A DNA stretch of 5,893 nucleotides from Chloroflexota bacterium (GTDB taxonomy: Bacteria > Chloroflexota > UBA4733). Shown here piece by piece: positions 1 to 4,679 of this stretch. The notes beneath the pieces were generated by a model. The model was not told where the DNA came from, did no database searches, and saw only the letters and a list, made by a program, of their open reading frames with translations. Every line of letters begins with the position of its first letter. Within the stretch, counting starts at the first letter, position 1. The stretch covers positions 1-5,893 of the forward strand of contig JAICXR010000235.1 of NCBI GenBank assembly GCA_025980355.1, given 5' to 3'. The translations under genes and the position numbers were made by a program.

Positions 1-2
1 CC

Positions 3-353
3 CTCTACGACTGGTACCCCCAGCGCGGCACGCCGGAACTCTGGGTCAAGGATCTGAATAACGCCTGCTTCGCCGATCGCCTGAGCGACCACCGCTTCCG
101 GGCCAACCAGTTCCGCCCGCTCTTGCACGCCGCCGCCTACCGGCTGCTGGACACCCTGCGGGCCTGGCTGGCGGACGCCGGTTCCCCACGCACCCAGCTC
201 GACACCCTCCGTTTGCAGGTGCTCAAGATCGGTGGCAGGGTCTACCAGCTCCGTACCCACGTCCGCCTCGCCCTCGCGAGCGGCCATCCCAGCCAGACGC
301 TGTGGTCCCTCCTCGCCGCCTTATCAAGCAACCGCGTGCATAATTCAGGCTAG
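3..353 (+). CDS. IS1380-family transposase, C-terminal part (5' end outside window)
   Basis: This is the last 116 residues of a DDE transposase that catalyses movement of an IS1380-family insertion sequence. It is open from the left edge. The visible part begins with YDWYPQRGTPE and continues with DRLSDHRFRANQFR and LLHAAAYRLL, which is the typical end of the IS1380 catalytic core (DDE_Tnp_1 type). The glutamate at visible residue 12 fits the third catalytic acid in the Y-x2-R-x3-E signature (Y5, R8, E12). The residue six further on, usually lysine in the family as I recall it, is asparagine here (N19). The protein ends VHNSG and its TAG lies in a CTAG shared with the convergent toxin gene. 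Whether the upstream part is intact cannot be seen. Family assignment is confident; activity is unknown. Confidence 0.9.
   Translation, partial: LYDWYPQRGTPELWVKDLNNACFADRLSDHRFRANQFRPLLHAAAYRLLDTLRAWLADAGSPRTQLDTLRLQVLKIGGRVYQLRTHVRLALASGHPSQTLWSLLAALSSNRVHNSG
336..353 (+). mobile_element. Possible right end of the IS1380-family element
   Basis: The bases GTGCATAATTCAGGC at 336-350, followed by TAG, encode the last transposase residues. They are AT-richer than their surroundings and are the only sequence left before the toxin gene begins on the other strand. If the element has a right terminal inverted repeat, it must lie here or inside the toxin gene. The left end is outside the window, so the repeat cannot be matched and this call is an inference. 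Confidence 0.35.
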
Positions 354-787
354 GGGAGCCAGCCGCCCGCACGCAAGAGTAGGAGGAAGGCCGCTGGCGT
401 CAGGATGCGCACACCCTGGTAGCTACCGAGGCGCAGGAGGTGCGGATCGCCGCTCACCAGGAACGGGGCCTGGCCGGCCAGAGCGCAGGCCAGGAAGACG
501 TTGTCGTCGGGGTCCACCGTGACAGCGTCGACCGCCGCCCACTCCTCGATGACGAGGGCGATCTGACGCAACGCATCGACCTCTCGATCCACTTCGGCAG
601 GCGAGAGGCCGTGCCGGCGGGCGATGCGCTCGTAGTTGAGGACTCGTCGGTATTCGGCGAGCACGGGCTCGGTGACGACGAGGGCGAAGACGCCCTGGCG
701 GAAGGCCCGCCGGAGCTGGGCCGGCGCGGCCTGGGCCACCAGATAGGCACTGACAAGGACGTTCGTGTCGAGGACCACGCGGAGCAT
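350..787 (-). CDS. PIN-domain toxin of a type II toxin-antitoxin pair (VapC-like, COG1569-type)
   Basis: This is a 145-residue PIN-domain protein, predicted to be a metal-dependent RNase that acts as the toxin of the pair. It starts with the hallmark VVLDTNVLVSAYL (D7, N9). It has EPVLAEYRRVL (E40/E45), DPDDNVFLACA (D94/D95) and VSGDPHLL (D114), which together give the acidic metal-binding cluster. It ends with GVRILTPAAFL, a usual end for putative PIN-family toxins, so the length is normal. The ATG lies 3 bases after the antitoxin stop, with no clear ribosome site of its own, so translation is probably coupled to the antitoxin. The final residues GGWLP and the stop abut the IS end: the TAG is read from the same CTAG as the transposase stop. 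The tail may have been altered by the insertion. The RNA target cannot be predicted. Confidence 0.92.
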   Translation of the reverse strand: MLRVVLDTNVLVSAYLVAQAAPAQLRRAFRQGVFALVVTEPVLAEYRRVLNYERIARRHGLSPAEVDREVDALRQIALVIEEWAAVDAVTVDPDDNVFLACALAGQAPFLVSGDPHLLRLGSYQGVRILTPAAFLLLLRAGGWLP

Positions 788-790
788 CGG

Positions 791-1060
791 CTAGGACCGG
801 GCGCGCGCCCAACGCTGCCCCTCCAAGGCCAGGTTCATGGCCTCCTCCTCGGAGAGGTTGGCCCGCACCGCGGTGGCTTCGAGTCGATCAAAGAAGGCGT
901 CGCGCTGGCGTTGCCACTGCTCGTAGACGGCGATGGGGACGAGGGCGGCGACCGGGTGGCCGTTCCGCTCGACGATGACCTCTTCCTGCCGGGTCTCGAC
1001 GTCGTGCAAGAGGTGGCCGAACTGGCGACGGGCGGCGAAGGCGGCAACAGTGCGCGTCAT
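791..1060 (-). CDS. Phd/YefM-family antitoxin
   Basis: This is an 89-residue antitoxin that should bind and neutralise the PIN toxin and repress the shared promoter. The N-terminal half, ARRQFGHLLHDVETRQEEVIVERNGHPVAALVPIAVYE in outline (about residues 10-47), is the Phd/YefM DNA-binding dimer fold, with the typical VIVERNGHPVAAL strand pair. The C-terminal part, with SEEEAMNLALEGQRWARARS, is a charged helix of the kind that wraps the toxin. It is the first gene of the pair, in the usual antitoxin-toxin order. The ATG at 1058-1060 is preceded on the minus strand by GAAGGG at 1077-1072, an 11-base spacing that is longer than usual. The gene lies about 40 bases downstream of a near-consensus promoter with an internal palindrome. 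Confidence 0.92.
   Translation of the reverse strand: MTRTVAAFAARRQFGHLLHDVETRQEEVIVERNGHPVAALVPIAVYEQWQRQRDAFFDRLEATAVRANLSEEEAMNLALEGQRWARARS
799..810 (-). repeat. 12-bp perfect palindrome just before the toxin start
   Basis: GGGCGCGCGCCC reads the same on both strands. It lies in the last codons of the antitoxin gene, 11 bases upstream of the toxin ATG, where a ribosome site would be expected. In RNA it could form a GGGC/GCCC stem with a GCGC loop. It may limit independent initiation on the toxin, but it may also simply reflect high-GC coding (RARS). Confidence 0.4.
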
Positions 1061-1100
1061 GGCGAGAAGGACCCTTCATGTGTACAGCGCAGATAGCGCA

Positions 1101-1129
1101 ATTATCGCAGAGGACGCGATAACTGTCAA
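1101..1129 (-). promoter_or_regulatory. Promoter of the toxin-antitoxin pair
   Basis: On the minus strand TTGACA (1129-1124) is followed after exactly 17 bases by GATAAT (1106-1101). The -35 box is a perfect sigma-70-type consensus and the -10 box has one mismatch. The predicted transcription start is near 1094, which leaves a leader of about 35 bases before the antitoxin ATG. This is the strongest promoter seen in the window. Confidence 0.8.
1102..1122. promoter_or_regulatory. Candidate antitoxin operator (inverted repeat)
   Basis: TTATCGC at 1102-1108 and GCGATAA at 1116-1122 form a perfect 7-bp inverted repeat separated by 7 bases. It fills the spacer and overlaps the -10 box of the TA promoter. 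A related half-site, GATAGCG, follows at 1092-1098. The position is ideal for autorepression by a Phd/YefM antitoxin, alone or with its toxin. Binding is inferred, while the repeat itself is seen. Confidence 0.65.
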
Positions 1130-1204
1130 GGGGGCGGAGAAGGGACTTGGAGCGACGGAAGTTCGGATGCGCAGCGCGCCGGAAGATTCAGTATGATCGC
1201 GCTC

Positions 1205-1513
1205 TCAGCGGCGGGGCAGGAGGGGAATCGTGGGCCGGCGGCCATCAGCCGGCCCGCGGCCGCCGCGGCGCGGCTTCGGGCCGGGGAGGGGCTGTAACGC
1301 GCCGTACTGGGCGTGGTAGTGCTCCGGGCAGAGCAGGGTGAGGCGGATCGGGCGGACGGTGGACGCCATATCGACCGGCCTGCCGCACTGACGGCAGGCG
1401 TAGGTGGCGGGTGGGACCGTCGATCGTGCGGCGTCGCTCCGTTGGACGCGCTGATCGAGCCAGAGATAGATGACGGCCAGGACCAGAAGGGTGACGGCAA
1501 AGGCCAGCAGCAT
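1205..1513 (-). CDS. Small membrane-anchored zinc-ribbon-like protein of unknown function, under a c-di-AMP riboswitch
   Basis: I do not recognise a named family. The 102-residue protein begins with one hydrophobic helix (about residues 2-19, LLAFAVTLLVLAVIYLWL) that should anchor it in the membrane. A short linker leads to a metal-site-like motif: C40-x2-C43, then C62-x2-H65 with H67 nearby (LCPEHYHAQYG). The tail from about residue 78 is rich in Arg, Gly and Pro and is probably disordered. The start is well fixed: GGAGGAG (1526-1520 on the minus strand) lies 6 bases before the ATG. The 109-base c-di-AMP riboswitch upstream argues strongly that the gene is real and that its product serves the c-di-AMP response. 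It lies downstream of the DUF2079 gene on the same strand, but probably has its own promoter. The Cys/His zinc site is an inference from spacing. Confidence 0.75.
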   Translation of the reverse strand: MLLAFAVTLLVLAVIYLWLDQRVQRSDAARSTVPPATYACRQCGRPVDMASTVRPIRLTLLCPEHYHAQYGALQPLPGPKPRRGGRGPADGRRPTIPLLPRR

Positions 1514-1519
1514 GGCGCG

Positions 1520-1526
1520 CTCCTCC
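1520..1526 (-). promoter_or_regulatory. Strong ribosome binding site of the zinc-ribbon-like gene
   Basis: The minus strand reads GGAGGAG followed by CGCGCC and ATG. This near-perfect Shine-Dalgarno sequence with 6-base spacing decides the start at 1513. It is the likely output point if the riboswitch acts on translation. Confidence 0.8.
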
Positions 1527-1559
1527 AGGGGCCGCTGAACACGATGCGTTCACCCTCGG

Positions 1560-1668
1560 ACGCCTACGGGGTGAGCTGACGGGCTCGGAGGCGAGAGTGC
1601 CCCCTACCGGCGCCGGCCGGATTCGCCCCAATTCCGGTGGGTCCCCCGTTTACTGATGCATTCGGCGT
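1560..1668 (-). ncRNA. Cyclic-di-AMP riboswitch (ydaO/yuaA class) aptamer
   Basis: The minus strand carries the conserved elements of the ydaO/yuaA leader in order: ACGCCGAAT, then ACGGGGGACCCA, TTGGGGCGAATC, a hairpin ending GGTAGGGG, and CCGTCAGCTCACCCCGTAGG. The pairing supports this. ACGCC (1668-1664) pairs with GGCGT (1564-1560) as the closing stem. ACGGGG (1649-1644) pairs with CCCCGT (1571-1566). CCGGC (1620-1616) pairs with GCCGG (1611-1607) around a 4-base loop. GGGGGC and GCCTCC form a further hairpin around ACTCTC. Known members bind c-di-AMP and usually turn expression off when it is abundant, controlling potassium and osmolyte transporters or cell-wall hydrolases. This one lies 34 bases before the ribosome site of the zinc-ribbon-like gene. 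No run of U residues follows, so control is more likely on translation or by Rho than by an intrinsic terminator. Confidence 0.9.
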
Positions 1669-1683
1669 GCCAGATAGGTGGTC

Positions 1684-1689
1684 AGTATA
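1684..1689 (-). promoter_or_regulatory. Candidate -10 box of the riboswitch transcript
   Basis: TATACT on the minus strand (1689-1684) lies just after the stop of the DUF2079 gene. It would start transcription near 1677, only some 10 bases before the riboswitch closing stem. No good -35 box is visible 16-18 bases upstream (sequence around ACCCCT), so the promoter may be weak or activator-dependent. Read-through from the DUF2079 gene is the alternative source of the transcript. Confidence 0.4.
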
Positions 1690-1693
1690 CCGC

Positions 1694-3541
1694 TCACTCG
1701 CCCGGTAGGGGTATCGTGGCGTGGTCGCTGCCATCCGCCAGCGGCAGGCGCTGGTTGGTATGCCAGTTGTACCAGCCGACTTCTAGGTGCATCGGTCCCG
1801 CTTGCAAAGGCGCAGGCAGCGACACGGCGGTGCGTAATGCCCGACCGGCCGGCCAGACGAACGCCGGCGCGCCGGGGATCGGCGGGCCATCTTGCTGGCC
1901 GATGGTGTGCCCAACGCCGTCGACGAGATGGACGAAGAAGTGGTACTCGTTGCCGGGCGCCTGAAGCGCCCGCCAGGTGAGCTGCACCTCCAGCGCGCCG
2001 TTTCGGCGTTCGACGCCGAAGCCCAGGAGGCGGATGGCGTTGTCGAACGTCGCCTCGGACGCGACCGGCGGTGGTTGGTAGCCGTGCTTCAAAACGACGA
2101 CATCATCCTGATCCAGCAGGACCTGGTAGTCGGCGTCGGCCAGCCAGACGGTCGCCAGATCGTGCAGTTGCTGCTCGGAGATCGGGTAGGCGTCGCGCAG
2201 GTCCAGGACCATATAGTCGACGGGACTGCTCGGCGCGGCCCAGGGGAGGTAGGCGCCCGGGCGCAGGGCGACGTGGGGGAAGACCTCGCTGGTGGCGACG
2301 ACGCTCAGGTGCGGGTCGGTCGGGACCAGGGCGACTGCTCGGTCTACGAGCGCGCTTCGGGCTCGCTGTTGGACACCCGGCGCCGCGTAGCCGCCGCCGC
2401 CGGGCAACGGCGACTGGTGCAGATAGGCGATGAGCGAGGCGATGGCCACCAGGGCAGCCGGCACGCGCGGTAACACGCGGAGGCAGCGCAACCAGCCGGA
2501 TGCCTCTCCGGCGGCGAGGTAGGCGGCCGGCACCAACAAGGCGACGTAATGTTGGGTGTAGTTCGCCGGGCCGACCCCCAGCAACTGCACCACCCACCGC
2601 CCGGCCACGACGAGGAAGGATGGCCCCAGGAGTCCCAGCCCGGCAGTCGGACCGAGAATCGCCGCCAGCACGTCCCCACCCGCCGGCCGCAGCAACTGGT
2701 GGACGGTGCTGGACGGGTGCTGGAGCAGACAGCCGGCGACGGCCGACCAGGTGCGGCCGCAGTAGACGAACACGCCGATGTCCGGGTGCGGGTCGCTCTG
2801 CACGAGCGCCGGCGGGCGCAGCGCCGGCGCCAGGACGAAGAGGTAGGCGATGATCCAGGCGACCCCGCCGGCCGAGAGCAACAGGCCCCAACGGCGGTCC
2901 CGGCCCCGGGCAACCGCCGCCATCAACAGCCCGAAGGGGACCGCCCAGGCGACGGCGTCTTCCGTGCTGAGCAGGGTCAGCGCCGCGCAGCCGGCGGCGA
3001 GGGCGTAGCGCCTACGCCAGAGTAGGTAGGTCGCGAAGGTCAGGGCCGGCACGGCCAGCGAAATCGGGTGGAACTCATCGAGCGCCACCCAGGCCGTCAC
3101 CGGCGCCAGGTGATAGGCCAACTGGATCAGCAAGGCCGCGCGCCCATCGCCGGTGCGTTGCCACGTCGCCAGGAAGATGCCGATACCCGCCGCCGCCATC
3201 GCCGCCGCCTGCACCAGCAGCAATGCCCGCGCGTCGGGCCAGAAGAGGAAGAGCGGCGCCACCAGCGCCAACGACGGCGCGAAGTGGTCGGCCAGGTAGT
3301 TGAAGGCCAGTAAGGTCGTCGCGAAGGGGTGGCCGTGCAACGTGTTCCAGGCGACCTGCGTGAACAGTCCGAGGTCGTAGGCGTACGTCTGGTACTGCGC
3401 CTCCTTCCGCCAGAGCATCCACCCGTACACGGCGGCGAACACGGCGGCCATGAGCACGGAGAGCAGCAGCGTGGCGAGAGAGAGGGCGCCAGGTTTCCAG
3501 GGCGGCCGAAGGTCCGATGGCGGACCGGAATCGCTGCTCAT
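1694..3541 (-). CDS. DUF2079 polytopic membrane protein with C-terminal beta-sandwich domain
   Basis: This 615-residue protein starts at MSSDSGPPSDL. The membrane part (about residues 18-375) has around nine or more hydrophobic helices. It carries the DUF2079 hallmarks YDLGLFTQVAWNTLHG (D56 in the first outer loop), NYLADHFAP (81-89), PDAR (102-105), DEFHP (155-159) and STED (192-195). DUF2079 proteins resemble GT-C glycosyltransferases, in which an acidic residue after the first helix is catalytic. No activity has been assigned to this family that I can state. Residues about 395-490 form a soluble segment. Residues about 500-610 (AIRLLGF, LEVQLTWRAL, FFVHLVDGVG, HLEVGWYNW) form a beta-sandwich common at the end of Chloroflexota membrane glycosyltransferase-like proteins. 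The reading frame is open up to 3805, but that extension would overlap the divergent secreted-protein gene and is low in complexity, so I rejected it. The ribosome site is weak (AGGGGG about 13 bases before the ATG). Confidence 0.85.
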   Translation of the reverse strand: MSSDSGPPSDLRPPWKPGALSLATLLLSVLMAAVFAAVYGWMLWRKEAQYQTYAYDLGLFTQVAWNTLHGHPFATTLLAFNYLADHFAPSLALVAPLFLFWPDARALLLVQAAAMAAAGIGIFLATWQRTGDGRAALLIQLAYHLAPVTAWVALDEFHPISLAVPALTFATYLLWRRRYALAAGCAALTLLSTEDAVAWAVPFGLLMAAVARGRDRRWGLLLSAGGVAWIIAYLFVLAPALRPPALVQSDPHPDIGVFVYCGRTWSAVAGCLLQHPSSTVHQLLRPAGGDVLAAILGPTAGLGLLGPSFLVVAGRWVVQLLGVGPANYTQHYVALLVPAAYLAAGEASGWLRCLRVLPRVPAALVAIASLIAYLHQSPLPGGGGYAAPGVQQRARSALVDRAVALVPTDPHLSVVATSEVFPHVALRPGAYLPWAAPSSPVDYMVLDLRDAYPISEQQLHDLATVWLADADYQVLLDQDDVVVLKHGYQPPPVASEATFDNAIRLLGFGVERRNGALEVQLTWRALQAPGNEYHFFVHLVDGVGHTIGQQDGPPIPGAPAFVWPAGRALRTAVSLPAPLQAGPMHLEVGWYNWHTNQRLPLADGSDHATIPLPGE

Positions 3542-3559
3542 CGACGCTGCGTACGCCCC

Positions 3560-3588
3560 CTGAAATCCCCCGCCACGGCTGCTACGAT
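3560..3588 (+). promoter_or_regulatory. Candidate promoter of the secreted-protein gene
   Basis: CTGAAA (3560-3565) and TACGAT (3583-3588) are separated by 17 bases, each matching four of six consensus positions. The predicted start near 3595 leaves a leader of about 20 bases before the ATG. The 73-base divergent gap (3542-3614) must also hold the promoter of the leftward DUF2079 gene, for which I see no convincing boxes. Confidence 0.45.
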
Positions 3589-3602
3589 AGAGGGTACGAG
3601 AA

Positions 3603-3608
3603 AAGGAG
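3603..3608 (+). promoter_or_regulatory. Ribosome binding site deciding the start at 3615
   Basis: AAGGAG is 6 bases before ATG 3615 but only 3 bases before the in-frame TTG at 3612. This makes the ATG the true start. Confidence 0.8.
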
Positions 3609-3614
3609 TCCTTG

Positions 3615-4547
3615 ATGCGTCGTCCCCGCCGTCCGTTCTTCCTGATCATCGCGCTGCTCGCCACGCTGGCGGCGCTCGCGCTGGCCGCACCGGCTTCGCT
3701 GGCCGATAACACCGTCACCGGCAAACTGGCCCCTTCGCCCAGCCTGGGCAAGGTCTCGGCCGACCTGTGGACCTTCCAGTCCCCGTCCGATGGCCCGACG
3801 GTCACCGTGGTGCTGACCTATTCGCCCAACGGCGATCAGGTCGATCCCGCCACCGGCCACACCTTCGATAACCTCGTCAACTTCAACGTCTACGGGGACG
3901 ACGGCACCCTCTTCGGCCAGTCGACGCTCACCGGCACCGGGGTCCAGCAGTGGCACTTCCAGTCCACCAGCGTGCACCAATACACGGTGCAGGTCGCGAG
4001 CTATGTCCAATCGAGCCCGATCACCTATTCGCTGGCCATCACGAACGCCACCCTGGCCGGGCAGCCCACGCCGACGGCGACCGCCAATCCGCTGGCGCCC
4101 GTGGCTACTAGCACGCCCTTTCCGACGGTCACGCCGCTGCCGACCACGAGCGGGATCGGTACGGGACCGGCGCCGTCAAGCACCACGCCCCTGCAGCCCG
4201 GCGTGCTGGCAAAGGCGGGCGATAGCGTGCAGGGCAGCCTAACGGGCGCCTTGATCAACGCCGTGCAGGATTACCAGGTCACCGCGACGCCCAACGGCAG
4301 CGCCATCACCTTGCGGCTCACCGCCCAGCAAGCCGGCATCATCGCCAGTTCCCTCGCCGGCGTCAACGTCTATCAGATGCAGGGCGGCGTCAAGGTGCTG
4401 ATCGCCGTGGGTCTGCCCGCGCCGGAGGACGCGAACGTCTCCGTCGCCGTCTTCCCCGGCGACAGCCACGGCTACGGCAACTTCATCGCCGAGGTCTACA
4501 ACGGCTCGCCCGGCGCCGCCCTGACCTACACCCTGACGCGGCAATAG
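3615..4547 (+). CDS. Secreted two-domain protein with Pro/Thr linker, function unknown
   Basis: This 310-residue exported protein begins with a classical signal peptide: basic MRRPRRP, a hydrophobic core FFLIIALLATLAALALA, and a probable cut after ASLA (residue 30). Domain 1 (about 31-147) and domain 2 (about 196-310) appear to be diverged copies. Both start with a G-x-L strand, share a D-x-W/Y element (DLWTF, DYQVT) and a central strand ending in NVY (FNVYGDDGTLFG, VNVYQMQGGVKV), and end in ITYSLAIT or LTYTLTRQ. This fits a pre-peptidase C-terminal (PPC)-like beta-sandwich, though I hold that loosely. The linker (about 148-195) is rich in Pro, Thr and Ser (PTPTATANPL, STPFPTVTPLPTT), a style common in exported Chloroflexota proteins and often glycosylated. 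No catalytic motif or sorting signal is visible. It could be a surface or binding protein. It precedes the protease genes on the same strand with a 132-base gap, so co-transcription is possible but not clear. Confidence 0.82.
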   Translation: MRRPRRPFFLIIALLATLAALALAAPASLADNTVTGKLAPSPSLGKVSADLWTFQSPSDGPTVTVVLTYSPNGDQVDPATGHTFDNLVNFNVYGDDGTLFGQSTLTGTGVQQWHFQSTSVHQYTVQVASYVQSSPITYSLAITNATLAGQPTPTATANPLAPVATSTPFPTVTPLPTTSGIGTGPAPSSTTPLQPGVLAKAGDSVQGSLTGALINAVQDYQVTATPNGSAITLRLTAQQAGIIASSLAGVNVYQMQGGVKVLIAVGLPAPEDANVSVAVFPGDSHGYGNFIAEVYNGSPGAALTYTLTRQ

Positions 4548-4620
4548 CGGCGCGGACGGTCCCTACCCGAATGGCTAGGCGCTCGCCTGCCTGAACAGTT
4601 GAGCACGGCGCGCCGGGAAC

Positions 4621-4677
4621 TTCGTATCCTCTGCTCAGGCGGTCAAGCGTAGCCGCCACGAGCCAAGGGGATACGAA
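4621..4677 (+). promoter_or_regulatory. Long 5'-leader hairpin covering the protease Shine-Dalgarno
   Basis: TTCGTATCCTCT (4621-4632) pairs over 12 positions (11 Watson-Crick, one G-U) with AGGGGATACGAA (4666-4677). Inside, GCTC (4633-4636) pairs with GAGC (4660-4663), and GGCGG (4638-4642) with CCGCC (4653-4657) around a 10-base loop. The 3' arm contains the AGGGG ribosome site and ends two bases before ATG 4680. No T-run follows, so it is not an intrinsic terminator. It is a candidate translational switch, for example a thermometer or protein-bound leader. This requires that transcription starts upstream of 4621, which is not established. Confidence 0.6.
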
Positions 4678-4679
4678 AC

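Noticed and set aside
440..1096. A 218-codon open frame on the plus strand opposite the toxin-antitoxin pair
   Set aside because: It is antisense to two clearly recognisable genes, has no recognisable motif, and is explained by the codon bias of high-GC DNA.
1061..1204. Search for a terminator of the zinc-ribbon-like gene
   Set aside because: Only short GC repeats and two CTTCCG direct repeats (minus strand) were seen, with no stem followed by a T-run.
2071..3025. Long open frames on both strands inside the DUF2079 gene
   Set aside because: They are Arg/Pro/Gly-rich out-of-frame readings of a real membrane-protein gene and show no motifs.
3612..3614. TTG as the start of the secreted protein
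   Set aside because: It is only 3 bases from AAGGAG, whereas the ATG at 3615 has the normal 6-base spacing.
3542..3805. An 88-residue N-terminal extension of the DUF2079 protein
   Set aside because: It would overlap the divergent gene with a clear signal peptide and ribosome site. The extension is Ser/Ala/Arg-rich with no domain, and the DUF2079 homology begins only after the start at 3541.
4606..4615. CGGCGCGCCG palindrome
   Set aside because: A short GC palindrome is expected by chance at this base composition, and no partner or conserved position is evident.
4599..4647. Promoters before the first protease: TTGAGC with TATCCT, or an ECF-like GGAACTT with GGTCAA
   Set aside because: The spacers are too long in both cases (20 bases for the first, about 18 for the second) and the boxes are weak. 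I cannot decide between them, so neither is annotated.
4621..4677. The leader hairpin as an intrinsic terminator of the secreted-protein gene
   Set aside because: The stem is followed by CATG and the protease coding sequence, with no T-run.
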